From: Paramacrobiotus metropolitanus | Lineage: Eukaryota > Tardigrada > Eutardigrada > Parachela > Macrobiotidae | Reading direction: 5' to 3' | DNA: 64,000 bases | Assembly (NCBI RefSeq): GCF_019649055.1 | Contig: NW_026570312.1 | Location: 124,001 to 188,000, forward strand | Shown here: positions 10,968-21,850 of the stretch, one piece after another | How positions within the stretch are numbered: position 1 is the first letter of the stretch | Layout of the letters: every line of letters starts with the position of its first letter | Program-made: the position numbers and the translations under genes | The notes under the pieces: generated by a model | Told to the model about the DNA's origin: nothing | The model's database searches: none | The model's input: only the letters and a program-made list of their open reading frames with translations

Positions 10968-11590
10968 TTCGACTCGCACAGGAGTGAGTTAGCTGCTCAT
11001 TGCCTATTTCAACTGCATAGAGCCTGCCGCAAAAAAACCGTAATACTCGTTGCTCCTTGCAGTATAAAACGGTGTTATTGGTAGTACAATTGTGGCTATA
11101 TGGCTGTCCTGGTTGATAGGCAATAGCGGAAGATGGCATTAACCAACCGTGCTCGCAATAAAGCAGCAGCTATTAGCAAGTCTTTGCGGACGCAAGGTCC
11201 ACATGGACAGAGCGCATTTTCTGGTAGCATCGCAGTGCTGCTTGTATACAGAGCACTACTTGAAAATAATTATGTAGCTGAAATTCCAATGTATAAAAGG
11301 CTACCACAATCTATATTCTCTCGGGTTAAAAGAAAATGTGTTCGAAACTGCCAGCGTTTCCATTACTAAAGGTCAAAACCATCTAGAATCTAATACTTTC
11401 CACGCTTTTAACTTTCGGTGAACTGCGACAAGCTCCTTCGATAAAGACTTCTTCACAATATCACATCGATCCTGTTGGCCAGCCTTAATATAATTACTCA
11501 AAAAATATCTAATTAGATGTGATTATAAAGGTCTAGATACGGCATCGTGACGCAAACATCATTGCCTTATGCAGCAGAAGCTAAACGGTT
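10968..11590. other. No gene recognised
   Basis: A 78-codon plus-strand frame at 11133-11369 has no recognisable features. The remainder is the 3' side of the GPCR. Confidence 0.35.
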
Positions 11591-12458
11591 TCAGCGTGCG
11601 CCGGGTTTGCGTAGGCTGAGAATCCACATGATCGGATCAAACACGATTTGCATCATGTATAACGTATGGAAATATTGCACGATGGTGAAGACTGTGGTGG
11701 CTTGATTTTTATCGGCAAACCACTGGTAGAAGAACGCTGCCGCTAGTGGTAGCCAGCACACCACCACGCTGATTGTCGTCAGTGTCAAAATCAGAAAGGG
11801 CCGCACAACAGTGCGTTCTTTAGCTTTCTTGGACCGGTTTCTGGCACGCTGTTGATGACACCACAGGTCTTGTTGTGGATTTTCTGTGATTTTTTCTTGA
11901 AATGCTTGATCATCACGTACACGTAAATCGCTATGATAGTGAAGAGTGGAGTAAATCGATTGAAGACGCTGTCGAATTTCATGTAGAAGAGATAAGCATT
12001 GGGCGGACCGCGACAGACCACGGAGCCACCGGGGGCCGGTTGGTACGGCAGCGGCATGTACAGGATGAAGCCGGGCAGTTTGAGAATGTGCCCATATACA
12101 ACGCTAACCAGGCAGATGAGCGTGGCCAGCTTCTTGGTGTGGTAGACGCGGTAGTGGTGCGGGAATTGCAGCGCCCACAATCGGTTGAGGGCGATTAGCA
12201 AGTGGCAGATGACCGGGAACTGCGGCATCAGCCACTGGAAATACCCGAACGCCATGCAGACCGCGAAGCCGAAGGAGTCGATGCTGACGGTGTAGACTTC
12301 GCTAAGAAATAACAGCGGCGACGCTCCGATGACGTAGATCGTGTTGGTGATGTAGAGGAAGAGCAGATACACCGTGAAGTGGTTGATATACGACGGGCGG
12401 ACCATGTGCACGATCAACAGCGCCACGTTCAGAAGGAGGGATAGAAGCGCGATGAACA
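11591..12458 (-). pseudogene. Rhodopsin-like GPCR, transmembrane segments 1-7 (3' part of interrupted gene)
   Basis: Reads on the minus strand from the retrotransposon junction. TM1 (ALLSLLLNVALLIVHM) is cut by the insertion; TM2, TM3, an INR/ALNRLWA motif in the DRY position, TM4, an extracellular loop cysteine, TM5, TM6 (FLILTLTTISVVVCWLPLA) and TM7 with DPIMW (variant of NPxxY) follow. The short tail ends at 11591. The frame shifts between TM5 and TM6 at an A6 run near 11897-11902; the downstream frame continues through RNRSKKAKERT, normal for the end of loop 3. Family-A receptors sense peptides, amines or unknown ligands; no ligand can be assigned. It is disrupted by the element and possibly by the indel. 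Confidence 0.8.
12455..12458. repeat. Target site duplication AACA (left)
   Basis: The four bases before the 5' LTR, repeated directly after the 3' LTR at 21741-21744. Confidence 0.85.
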
Positions 12459-12869
12459 TGCTAGCCGCATAACGCTGATAACGCTTCCCAAGGGGAACCG
12501 CATATACTAACAACGCGCTGCCAGTCGCGTGTTGATGCGTGGATGCGCATGACCGGCGCGTGCACCTGTTGTTCATGCTGTTGCATAACTAACTTTCATT
12601 TGTCATGGGAAGTGTATCGATAGTCTTGGGTGGTATGTTGGAAAGTGTGATAACGGAGAGGAATGTCCTTGGAAATGTTGTGAACTGAATGCATTGGCAT
12701 GTGGCTAGACGGTCTCATTTTGTGGTAGTGTGCTTCTGGCGGAAATGATGGAATCATTCTCACTTTACGATCTGTGCAGAATACAGCTTACGGTATTAAA
12801 CGACTAAACATCGTTGTTACGGGATATCGTAAAGGTCATAGACGTAGCCGTGTAAAGATACGGGTAACA
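12459..12869 (+). repeat. 5' LTR of the env-bearing element
   Basis: 411 bp, starts TGCTAGCC and ends GGGTAACA; matches 21330-21740 except at one position. I see no canonical TATA box. Confidence 0.95.
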
Positions 12870-12872
12870 AAC

Positions 12873-12887
12873 TGGTGCCGAAACCAG
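12873..12887 (+). promoter_or_regulatory. Primer binding site
   Basis: TGGTGCCGAAACCAG starts three bases after the LTR. TGG complements the CCA tail of a tRNA; the primer tRNA cannot be named by eye. Confidence 0.75.
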
Positions 12888-13175
12888 TTCAGGAAACGTA
12901 CGGAGTTTGGGATTTTTATAATTGCCATTAATTCCTGATACGCGGTACGTCTGTTTTTGCTGTGTATACGATACGCAGCAGCGGAAATTTTCAGTCTAAT
13001 AAATTGCGGTATATTCTGGTGATTGTGTTCCTGTGTGTTGTGACACACTGTGGATTATCATCAGGCTGATTTTGTGGTTTTATCTGCCCTTTGTTCCCAA
13101 CGTTGTCCACAGTCCGGAACGAAACGTGAGTAAATACCTTGCCGTTTCTCTGCTAATTACGTGTAGGTTGCCACA

Positions 13176-13715
13176 ATGTCCACCAGTGGAACCACTCCAT
13201 CTACCCACACGCCCACCTACACCAGCCAGCCAATAACGACGGCAACGCATACATCATCAAGCACGGGAACCGCGCAACTGCTCAGTCCTCGTGAGCTGGC
13301 GGCGGAACTCGACACGTTACACCTGGCCGGACCAGCACGGACATTGGAGCTGTTCCAGCGACTCGCGAAGGACGATGTTGTGGCGTGGCTGCGACGCTTC
13401 GAGACGATGGCGCTGGCGCAGCGCTGGGACGACGAGCGGAAGATAACACAAGCGTCCATCCTACTGGCGTCAACTGCCGCTATCTGGTGGGACAGAGTCA
13501 CCGATTACGGCACCAGACAGCCATACAACACCTGGCGGAAATTCAAGACGGCAATAACCACGCGCTTCCAAACCGAGGATTACAAGAACCAGCTGAAAAT
13601 CCAAATTGCGCAACGGAAGCAAAAACGGGATGAAGCGCTGGAGGATTACTATAACGATATTGTGACTTTATGTTACAGATATAACCGCGCCATGGAAGAT
13701 GACACTCATTTCTAA
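13176..13715 (+). CDS. gag: Gag, N-terminal part (env-bearing element)
   Basis: Starts at ATG in a good context (CCACAATG), 179 codons, with an S/T-rich N-terminus then a retrotransposon capsid region (VVAWLRRFE, AAIWWDRV, FKTAITTRFQ). It ends at a TAA at 13713-13715. The rest of Gag, including the zinc knuckle, lies in the overlapping +1 frame. The offset is either a frameshift mutation at a T3 run, an assembly error or a recoding site; one sequence cannot decide. Confidence 0.85.
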   Translation: MSTSGTTPSTHTPTYTSQPITTATHTSSSTGTAQLLSPRELAAELDTLHLAGPARTLELFQRLAKDDVVAWLRRFETMALAQRWDDERKITQASILLASTAAIWWDRVTDYGTRQPYNTWRKFKTAITTRFQTEDYKNQLKIQIAQRKQKRDEALEDYYNDIVTLCYRYNRAMEDDTHF

Positions 13716-16700
13716 GCTGCGCAACGGGCTGCTGCCGGAGTATCTGTCACGTGTCGCGCTGTCCAAAGCGAAGACGCCGATGTCATTCCTGTCCGACCTT
13801 CAGTGCGTTTCGGAGGCGATCCGCTTGGAGCGGAAGAATCGCGGAAATGACGGTCGTGGTGAATCGTCTCACTCCGAATCAAGTGGCGCAGGCGGCGCAC
13901 AGCACGGTAGCAACCGCTTCAACAAATGGAAGCGGCACGGCAGAGAAGCGGACGGAAGTGCAGACACAAGCGGCGCCGGAAACAGCGACCACAGTGGTGG
14001 CAGCAGTGGCAGCGGATGGCGCGGCGGCAGGTTCAGAGGCGGCCGCGGAGTTCACGGCGGTAACGGCGGCGCAGGCGGAAGAGGCGGCGCTAAGCCGGTC
14101 AGTGGTAAGCGTTGCTATAACTGTGAAAGCACCGACCATCTGATTAGGGACTGCCCGAAGAACAAAGCGAAGTTTAGCGGCACCGGACCGGCACAGGCCC
14201 GGTCAATGATCGTGACCGAAGCAGCGGAAGTTAGCACTACGGAACGGTGCGCAACGGGAAGAAACACCACGATCGGAGCCACAGCTGGGACAGCGGGCAG
14301 ACGCTTTGAAAGAGAAGCGTTGTCAGCAATGTCACCGGCTGCCGGCGGGTCACCTGGGGGTGTTAAGGAGACGGCAAGTAACGGATTCTATGGTTGGAAC
14401 AGTCTGCCGTTACATGATAATGAATCCTTTATGTATAACGCCATGCATGTTCAAAGCAGTGCAGGACAACGAGCGTATGTGCGCGCGTGTATGGATAGCG
14501 GACGACAACGGGCTGACGAAGGAGCCGCGCATGGAGGCGCGCATGGAGGCGCGCATGGAGGCGCGCATGGAGGCGCGCATGGAGGCGCAATGCGGGCCAA
14601 CACCCGGTGGGAGCAGCACGTCCAGTGCATGCTGGGACCGGCAGCAGCTCAGCTCAGAGGAGGTCGTCGAAGCGTCCCAAGGGGACACCGCATCCAAGGT
14701 CACGGGACATACAGCAGAGATGTTGGTCACCAGCCGAGTGGCCACCGCGTGGTCCATGTGGTACACGTCACAATTGGAGAGCAACGTCGCAGTGTATTTG
14801 AGCGTCTGGGCGCAGTGGATTGGCAGCGTCACCAAGTCCCGCGACCACGGAGGACGCTGAAGCGACTGCAGGACCACGATGTTGTTGTTCGGGTACGCAA
14901 CAGCCATGTGGTGGATCGGAGTGGTCCCAGTGGATCTGGAAATCGGCGCCGAAGCGCGTGGCGCAGCGAACGGTCAGCACAGGGGACAGCACAGGGATCA
15001 CGACAAGGGACAGCGCGAAGGCAACCAGTGTCCAGCCGGATCAGACCAACCGGCGTATTCAGTTTCAATGATCCGGAAGCTACGTATGCTGATCGGTATC
15101 AGCAAGGACTACGTATGCAGCGTCAAAGAGGGCGTCGGCAGAACCCATGGCAGACATTTGCAATGATGACCGTGAAGCACCACAGGGCGGAGATGCAGTC
15201 GGACACAAAGGCGTTTGGACCGGCACAAGAACCGCTACAGATGTCAGGGTCAGTACCTATAATGCCCATTCGCATAAACGGACGACCTGCTACTGCACTG
15301 GTCGATACCGGTGCCAGCTTGTCTGTGGTCAACACGAGCTTTGTGCGTGGCATGGGATGCGAAGTGATGCCGGAAAGCGTCGAGGTCACGATGGCCGACA
15401 ACCGCGTAGTGCGCACAACTGGCCGTGTCTTCCTGGAAGTGGAGGTATGTGGGTTGATGGGAACCATACCATTCCAGGTATTCGATGGGTTCAACAGTGG
15501 CAAATATGACGCAATGATTGGGTGCAATGTGACCGGTATACCCGGCATATTGGTTGATGTTGCAAACAACAGGTTGCTGGGACCAAGCGACTACGTGTTG
15601 ACGAAGGGGCTCACCGAAGTGCAACGATCAACGCTCGGACTGTCCAAGGAGGAGCAGCTGAAGCGGATGTCCACATTGAAGAGCAGCAGCGGTGCCGGTC
15701 AGCCCACGTCTAGCCGTGGTCAACCAGCAGTGGCAAAGGTCACCGGCAAGTTCGGCAGCACCGCTGTGGGCCGCAACGGACAGTCACAGGGGCAACCCAA
15801 GGGGCAAGTCACCAGTGCCGCAGCAACAGTCCCAGCCCAGCGGGAAGCGGCAAGGCTGCAGCCAAGAGTGAAGGCATTCATGATGGCACTTCTTCATCAG
15901 CAGACTGGTGGTGGACAAGTCCTTCAGCAGCGCAGACTGGCCGTCGCAATGGACGGTGCCCATGAGTTGGATATGGACAACTGGGACTATTCTTGGCCTA
16001 AAGTCCCGATTACCCAATTCGATATTGGTGACGCTCGTACACAGGATAAAGTGGAGGAGTTTTCAGCCTTCCTGGAACAGTTTGCCGATCTGTTCCATAC
16101 AGATGACAAGATGATGGGAATGGCCAAAGTGGAGCCATTCAAGATTGTACTGGAACCCGGCACGAAGCCTCGCTACCAAGGTCAGTACCGCCGAACTCCG
16201 AAAGAATTCGAAGAGATGGAGCGGCAGATAAAGGACATGTTGGCGAAAGGGGTGATAAGGCGGTCAAAGAGCAGCTGGTGCTCGCCCTCAATGCTAGTCG
16301 ACAAGGACCACGGCACAGCCAAGCGGATGTGCTCTGATATGCGAGGGGTCAACGCGGTCACGGTTGCCGACCGGTACCCACTCCCCAACGTGGCTGACTG
16401 TCTGCAGGTGCTCTCCAAGGCGAAGTATATTACCACAATGGATCTGCAGTCAGGTTTTTGGCAGATGCCATTAGCGGAAGAGTCGAAGCCCATTACAGCA
16501 TTTCAAGCAGCCGGTGGTTTGTACGAGTATAACGTGGTATGTTTTGGTTTGCGCAACGCCCCGGCACATTTTCAGCGGACGATGAATGATGTCCTGCACG
16601 GAATGCTGTTCAAAAATATGTTTTGTTTCCTCGACGACGTTGTGTGTGGGCACGAAACACTGAAGGAACACAATGAAGTCGTCGGTGAGATTTGCATTCG

Positions 16701-19362
16701 GTTCCGTCGTTACGGATTGATTCTGAAGCCCAGTAAGTGTCACTTTTTAAAGTCACGCTGCAAAGTTCTCGGGTTTATTGTTACACCAGAAGGCATTGAA
16801 CCGGATCCCAAGAAGGTCACAGCGGTCCAGAATTTCCCACGACCGGTGACATTGAAAGCGTGCCGTTCCTTCTTGGGCCTCTGCGGTTACTATCGCCGCT
16901 TCATCAAGGGATTCTCGGCGATAGTGGAGCCGCTAACCCGGCTGACAAAGAAAGATGTTCCGTTCGAGTGGTCCCAAGAACAGCAAGAGGCGTTCGACGC
17001 GATGCGGCAGGCTTTGTGCACTGCCCCTGTGCTGGTCCACTCCGACGCTGACCGTGACATTGAAGTCCATCCAGATGCGTCGGCCTACGCAATCGGAGTT
17101 GTCGTAGTGCAGAGAGATGAAGAGGACCGGGAGCGTGTGGTGGCCTACGGAAGCCGCAGACTCAACAAGGCGGAGTGCAACTACACCACCACCGAACGCG
17201 AGTGTCTTGCGATTGTGTACACCTGTGAAAAGTTTCGGTATTATTTACTGGGGCGTCTGGTGACCGTGGTAACGGACCACCACAGTCTGTGCTGGCTCAT
17301 CAATGTCCAGGGACCCAGCTCCCGCCTTGTACGATGGGCACTGAAGCTGCAGGAATTCGACCTACGAATTATCCACAAAGCGGGAAAAATTCACGCCGAC
17401 GGAGACTGCCTGTCTCGCTACCCTGTGGAGCCGCTGCAGTTTAATGCCATTATCGCGGATGATATTGGTATGGACATTGACATTGCAGCCGAGCAAAAAG
17501 AAGATGCGTTTTGCAGCGATATTGTACAGCGGATACCACACGAGAAGAATGTGCGGAAGACATACGTACTCCAGGAAGGCATACTGTACAGATGGTGGAA
17601 GTCACAGGGGACGAAGCGCATGTTGCTGGTGCTGCCAAAGAAATTGCGGTTCGAAGTCCTGGCCTTCCTACATGATGACCCGCTGTCTGGTCATCTGGAA
17701 TTCGACCGAACTTGGGAAAAGGTTAGCAAACGTGTGACCTTTCCAGACATGCTGAGTTTCGTAAAGACATACGTTGAGTCTTGTGTCAAATGTCAAGCCA
17801 GAAACCGTCCTACTGTGAAAGCTGCTGGTCCAGTCCAGAGCTTTTGTCCGGATGTGCCGTTCCACACGGTGGCGACGGATATCCTCGGACCACTGCCCCG
17901 GACCCGTGCTGGATACAAGTTCATAATTGTTGCCACTGACTTGTTCAGCAAGTGGACATGTGCAAAGGCGCTGACCGAACAAAATGCGACCAGCGTCGCA
18001 AAGTCCCTCCTCTTCGAAGTCTTTTTGAAGTTCTCGATGCCAGAAAAAGTCCTGAGCGACAGGGGAACGCCGTTCTTGAACAACTTGAGCGCAGAACTGT
18101 ACGAGTTGCTCAGCATTCACCGTACGACAACGTCAGGATATCGGCCACAGTGCAACGGCACTACCGAGCGCTTCAACCAAACTTTAGCGCACATGCTTGC
18201 GAAGTATGTGACGCCTACGCAAAAGAATTGGGGTGAACTGCTACCTTTTGTTGTTTTTCGATACAACACGAGCCGCCATGACAGCACTGGTTATTCCCCG
18301 TTTTACATGCTGTATGGGCGCGAGCCGACGCTCCCGGTGGACCTGGCACTCCCAACGGTAAAAGAGCCGTTTGTCCGTAATGTGGCAGACCGGCTAAGGG
18401 ACGTTCATGCAGAGGCCAATGCCCGGATTGAAGCAAGCCACAACCAGACATGGGCGCGAGACGATCACCCGGAAGTAGAGTATTTCCCCGGTAACATAGT
18501 CTGGGTGTATTGCCCCGCGGGAGAAGTCGGTAGGGCAACGAAGCTGCTGAGCAGATGGACCGGTCCGTACCTGGTCTTACGGCGTACAGGACCAGTGAAC
18601 TACGAAGTGCACACTCAAGGCCGGAAGCGTCGCAAAACGTTTGTGGTACATGTATCAAAGTTGAAATTGTTCAAGGACAGAAACGCCATGTACGATGACC
18701 CGGATGACGATATTCCGACCAAGAAAGCCACCTTCTACATCGGCGACGGAAATGAGTCATCTGATGCAGAAGACGTCGATGGTCAAGAGAACGTTGGCAG
18801 TACGCATGGATGCTGGGAAGAGCCGGCCGGAGGTAATGCGGAAATGGACCATGACAATGGTGGCTACCAAGAAGTTAGTGGTCAATCAGTTTCCGACGAT
18901 GAGGAGCTGAAAGATACAGTGGTCAAAGATGAAGAGGACATTGTGGTCGTGAACGGCGATCGTGTTGGTAACGAGACCATCGATCACCGGGAGTTGGAAG
19001 ATGACATTAATGATGAAACGCGGTACTTTTCGAACGATGAGGAGTTTGGCAGTGACGCCGGCGACGAGATGGACGGTGCAAACACTGTGGATACCTACCC
19101 GGTTGAAGCCACAGGGGAAGTCCAAGGGGAACCGGCAGGCGGGGTGGACATGTATGGCCAACCGTACAACAATGTTGGACCGGAGCCGGTGGTCGAGACA
19201 CGCCGCTCAGGCCGTCCAAACAAAGGCGAACGCACCACGAAGCGCTACATTGAAGAGTACGGTACGTCCTTGGCGTATAACATGAATGGTCATCAGCAAC
19301 AGCCGGCCGGTAACCACAACACGTCAACGGTGTTTAACTCGCGCATTGAGCCGCAAGCGACG
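13699..19362 (+). CDS. pol: Gag C-terminus and Pol (protease, RT, RNase H, integrase)
   Basis: One continuous frame from 13699 (no separate start is needed if Gag is translated through the shift). Zinc knuckle CYNCESTDHLIRDC near residue 140; protease LVDTGAS near 536; RT with FLDD (in place of YVDD) near 977 and LQSGFWQM; RNase H with HPDAS, ERECLA and TDHHSL from about 1124; integrase with an HxxxxxH...CVKC zinc site and D, D, E residues in ATDILGP, SDRGTP and TERFNQ; then a GPY/F block (RWTGPYLV). An acidic stretch of about 200 residues links integrase to the env-like part. Residues about 270-450 are unusually Arg/Gly/His rich and may be read in another frame. Replicates the element by reverse transcription and integration. 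Confidence 0.92.
14527..14590 (+). repeat. 12-bp tandem repeat, five copies, in the Gag-Pol frame
   Basis: ATGGAGGCGCGC repeated; encodes GGAH units in the long frame and MEAR units in another open frame. Confidence 0.85.
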
Positions 19363-21108
19363 ATGTCCCGACTGCTGTTTATGTCGATGTTGGTGCTCAG
19401 CATCGCCAGCGGAAATTTGGGAATGAAAGTGGACGTCTGCAACTGCAACCAGCCGCAGTATGTGGGAGTGGTCAGTTTCCAGCAACTGTTCAACTGCAAG
19501 GCACAGAATACGAGCCTGAAGTCTATGCCAGTGAATTTCGACTTGTGGACTCGGAAGACGGATGGGAAAACCTTCAAAGGTTATGTATGCCGGCAGTGGG
19601 ACAGCCAACTACACATTGCGGAAAGCTTTCTGTGGCAGACGGATACCACAAGAGAAGTGGCGCATGTGCCCACCAGCGCACAGGACTGCTGGACGATGGT
19701 GCAGACCATGAAATGCGGTAACTCACCTATGGTTAAAGCAGGACGCGTATGGAGTTACACAGCTACGCCAACTGGCGAAGGAAGTTGGAATAGCGTAAAA
19801 GATTTCACAACCAGAAACTGTGAAATGGAAGAAGTAACGTTGGAACAGAATTGTGACAGCTGCCCGGTGGTAAGCGTGATTGGGGAAATCAGCCATAAAC
19901 GTTCGGATGGATACTCAGTTCAAGGGCAGCATATGTTCGTATGGAGAGAAGTGGAAGCAGTAAGGAAGCCATGTGAAGTGAAGAAAATGGCACAGTGGCA
20001 GGGAAGCCTTTACGCTGAAGCGGATGGACTGCGATTACGCGACTCAGTTCATCAGCTGGATTTTATCCTGGGAAATGTCACAGCGGTGTGCGGTACAGTA
20101 CGTTATCAGTTGATTACTATAGCGCAACAACCGGACTTGTTTGTTACACTGTACACTGAAGACAGGAAACCGCTGAATGTCAGTCAAGCACGGGATCAGC
20201 TGAACGGAGTAAAGAAACCGGCGCCCAGCAAGTTCAAGAGAAGGAGGCCACTGCGCCGCGGCAGACGGGATGTTGGTGGTGACAACTTTACACTTGACCT
20301 GGACCAGATCCTGCAGCCGCATCTGCAGTTCGAACAAGACATGCAAACCGAATACCTAAATGCTGTGGGCGACGCGGTGAACACACTCGACTGCCAAGTG
20401 GCCCGTGCGCGCCTGAGTAATGTTTACGCGCTGTCGCGGTTGTCCGGTGTCCTAGCGGCGCGCGAAATGCAACTTCGGAAATGCCAGTCACTGGAGAGTA
20501 TGGGAACGTTTGGTATTATACGCCAGTGTCGAGCAGCGGTAATGGATTTCGAAGTACACAACGGCTCCAAATGTGGACCACAGCCTAGGAGCGGAAACTT
20601 CACAATTGCTACCGACGGTTACACCCTTGCCAGTTACACCGAGTGCTACTGGAAATCTGCGGTTGTGAATTTCAACGGTAAACCGTATGAAGCAAGAAAC
20701 GGACAGTGGGTGTTGGTGAAACCGGTCAGTAGTGTCAATCACCTGCTCCTGGCGGCACATTTCAAAGAGTCCACAGACTTGTCTGGATCGGCACTGCAAG
20801 CGGTGGTTGAAAAAGATCACTCATTCCAGTTCAGCTTGCTTGGTCAACTTGCCGGCACGATGGATCAGCATGGGATCGCTGATGTTGGCCAGATTGTGCA
20901 AAGTGTGTCGAAGTCCGCACAAGTGCCAGAACTATTCTACCGAATGAAACTGTGGGAGAGCATTGGTGGAAGTATAGCAGGTATACTTATTTGCGCCTGT
21001 TTGCTTGTGTTGTTTTTGAAGTATGGCCCAAACTGTTCGCGTGCCTATGGCGATACCCGACGCGGGGAGGAAACCGGAAACGGAAATCCGAACGTGGAGC
21101 GCGAGTGA
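19363..21108 (+). CDS. env: Env-like membrane glycoprotein, in frame with Pol
   Basis: Residues about 1889-2469 of the same long frame, beginning at an ATG that opens a signal peptide (LLFMSMLVLSIASG). About 580 residues with many cysteines (CNCNQ, CDSCP), N-glycosylation sites, a basic furin-like cluster (RRRPLRRGRR) near the middle, a transmembrane segment close to the end (IAGILICACLLVLFL) and a short cytoplasmic tail. This is the layout of a class of viral fusion glycoproteins captured by retroelements. The cysteine arrangement loosely recalls mononegavirus/chuvirus-type glycoproteins, but I cannot confirm the family. It probably comes from a spliced subgenomic RNA, since no stop separates it from Pol. 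Confidence 0.75.
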   Translation: MSRLLFMSMLVLSIASGNLGMKVDVCNCNQPQYVGVVSFQQLFNCKAQNTSLKSMPVNFDLWTRKTDGKTFKGYVCRQWDSQLHIAESFLWQTDTTREVAHVPTSAQDCWTMVQTMKCGNSPMVKAGRVWSYTATPTGEGSWNSVKDFTTRNCEMEEVTLEQNCDSCPVVSVIGEISHKRSDGYSVQGQHMFVWREVEAVRKPCEVKKMAQWQGSLYAEADGLRLRDSVHQLDFILGNVTAVCGTVRYQLITIAQQPDLFVTLYTEDRKPLNVSQARDQLNGVKKPAPSKFKRRRPLRRGRRDVGGDNFTLDLDQILQPHLQFEQDMQTEYLNAVGDAVNTLDCQVARARLSNVYALSRLSGVLAAREMQLRKCQSLESMGTFGIIRQCRAAVMDFEVHNGSKCGPQPRSGNFTIATDGYTLASYTECYWKSAVVNFNGKPYEARNGQWVLVKPVSSVNHLLLAAHFKESTDLSGSALQAVVEKDHSFQFSLLGQLAGTMDQHGIADVGQIVQSVSKSAQVPELFYRMKLWESIGGSIAGILICACLLVLFLKYGPNCSRAYGDTRRGEETGNGNPNVERE

Positions 21109-21284
21109 TGGAAGAAGCGACGACGGACATGGAGGATGGCGTTGGTGGTCGGATGCATGGATCCGGAAGCGCCCCTGTGGACCTGGAGGAAGCCTCGAGC
21201 GTGGCCGTCAACAAGGATAGTGTAACCTGGAAGAAGGAAACGGATCCGTCCCTGCGCGTCGTGGGATTTCTGCCTGAAGCCTGA
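21108..21284 (+). CDS. Small ORF overlapping the env stop codon
   Basis: 58 codons; its ATG overlaps the env TGA as TGATG. Acidic N-terminus (EEATTDMED), no recognised domain. Could be a 3' accessory product or chance. Confidence 0.25.
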   Translation: MEEATTDMEDGVGGRMHGSGSAPVDLEEASSVAVNKDSVTWKKETDPSLRVVGFLPEA

Positions 21285-21316
21285 CCGTCCCTTCCTTTTG
21301 GAGGACCAAAAGTCTT

Positions 21317-21327
21317 AAGGAGGGGGA
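21317..21327 (+). promoter_or_regulatory. Polypurine tract
   Basis: AAGGAGGGGGA two bases before the 3' LTR, the expected plus-strand primer. Confidence 0.85.
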
Positions 21328-21329
21328 TA

Positions 21330-21740
21330 TGCTAGCCGCATAACGCTGATAACGCTTCCCAAGGGGAACCGCATATACTAACAACGCGCTGCCAGTCGCG
21401 TGTTGATGCGTGGATGCGCATGACCGGCGCGTGCACCTGTTGTTCATGCTGTTGCATAACTAACTTTCATTTGTCATGGGAAGTGTATCGATAGTCTTGG
21501 GTGGTATGTTGGAAAGTGTGATAACGGAGAGGAATGTCCTTGGAAATGTTGTGAACTGAATGCATTGGCATGCGGCTAGACGGTCTCATTTTGTGGTAGT
21601 GTGCTTCTGGCGGAAATGATGGAATCATTCTCACTTTACGATCTGTGCAGAATACAGCTTACGGTATTAAACGACTAAACATCGTTGTTACGGGATATCG
21701 TAAAGGTCATAGACGTAGCCGTGTAAAGATACGGGTAACA
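21330..21740 (+). repeat. 3' LTR of the env-bearing element
   Basis: 411 bp, identical to 12459-12869 except C at 21573. Confidence 0.95.
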
Positions 21741-21850
21741 AACACCCTAACGCAGAAAAGGGGTGTAGCATGAGCTTGAAGTTTTAATCCGCCAATCGCG
21801 GTCATGTGGGTTGTTGCGTTGCGCATCGTCGCATTGACTAGCAGCTCCAT
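21741..21850 (-). pseudogene. N-terminal coding segment of the interrupted GPCR
   Basis: From the ATG at 21850 the minus strand is open to the insertion point and is in the same frame as 12454 onward once the element and one AACA copy are ignored. It encodes a short extracellular N-terminus with two NAT glycosylation sites and the beginning of TM1. 21741-21744 is the right copy of the target duplication. This shows that the insertion split a contiguous coding exon. Confidence 0.72.

Larger units (their letters stand above)
12459..21740 (+). mobile_element. Complete Ty3/gypsy LTR retrotransposon with env-like gene (9,282 bp)
   Basis: Two 411-bp LTRs (TG...CA) in direct orientation differ at one base (T at 12702, C at 21573), flanked by a 4-bp duplication AACA. 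A primer binding site follows the 5' LTR and a polypurine tract precedes the 3' LTR. Domain order Gag - zinc knuckle - protease - RT - RNase H - integrase with GPY/F block is that of Ty3/gypsy. A C-terminal glycoprotein-like region makes it errantivirus-like in layout. LTR identity near 99.8 percent implies a very recent insertion. It sits antiparallel inside a GPCR gene. Confidence 0.95.

Noticed and set aside
14410-14907. 165-codon open frame antisense to Gag-Pol
   Set aside because: It overlaps the 12-bp repeats, which keep all frames open, and lies antisense to a real ORF.
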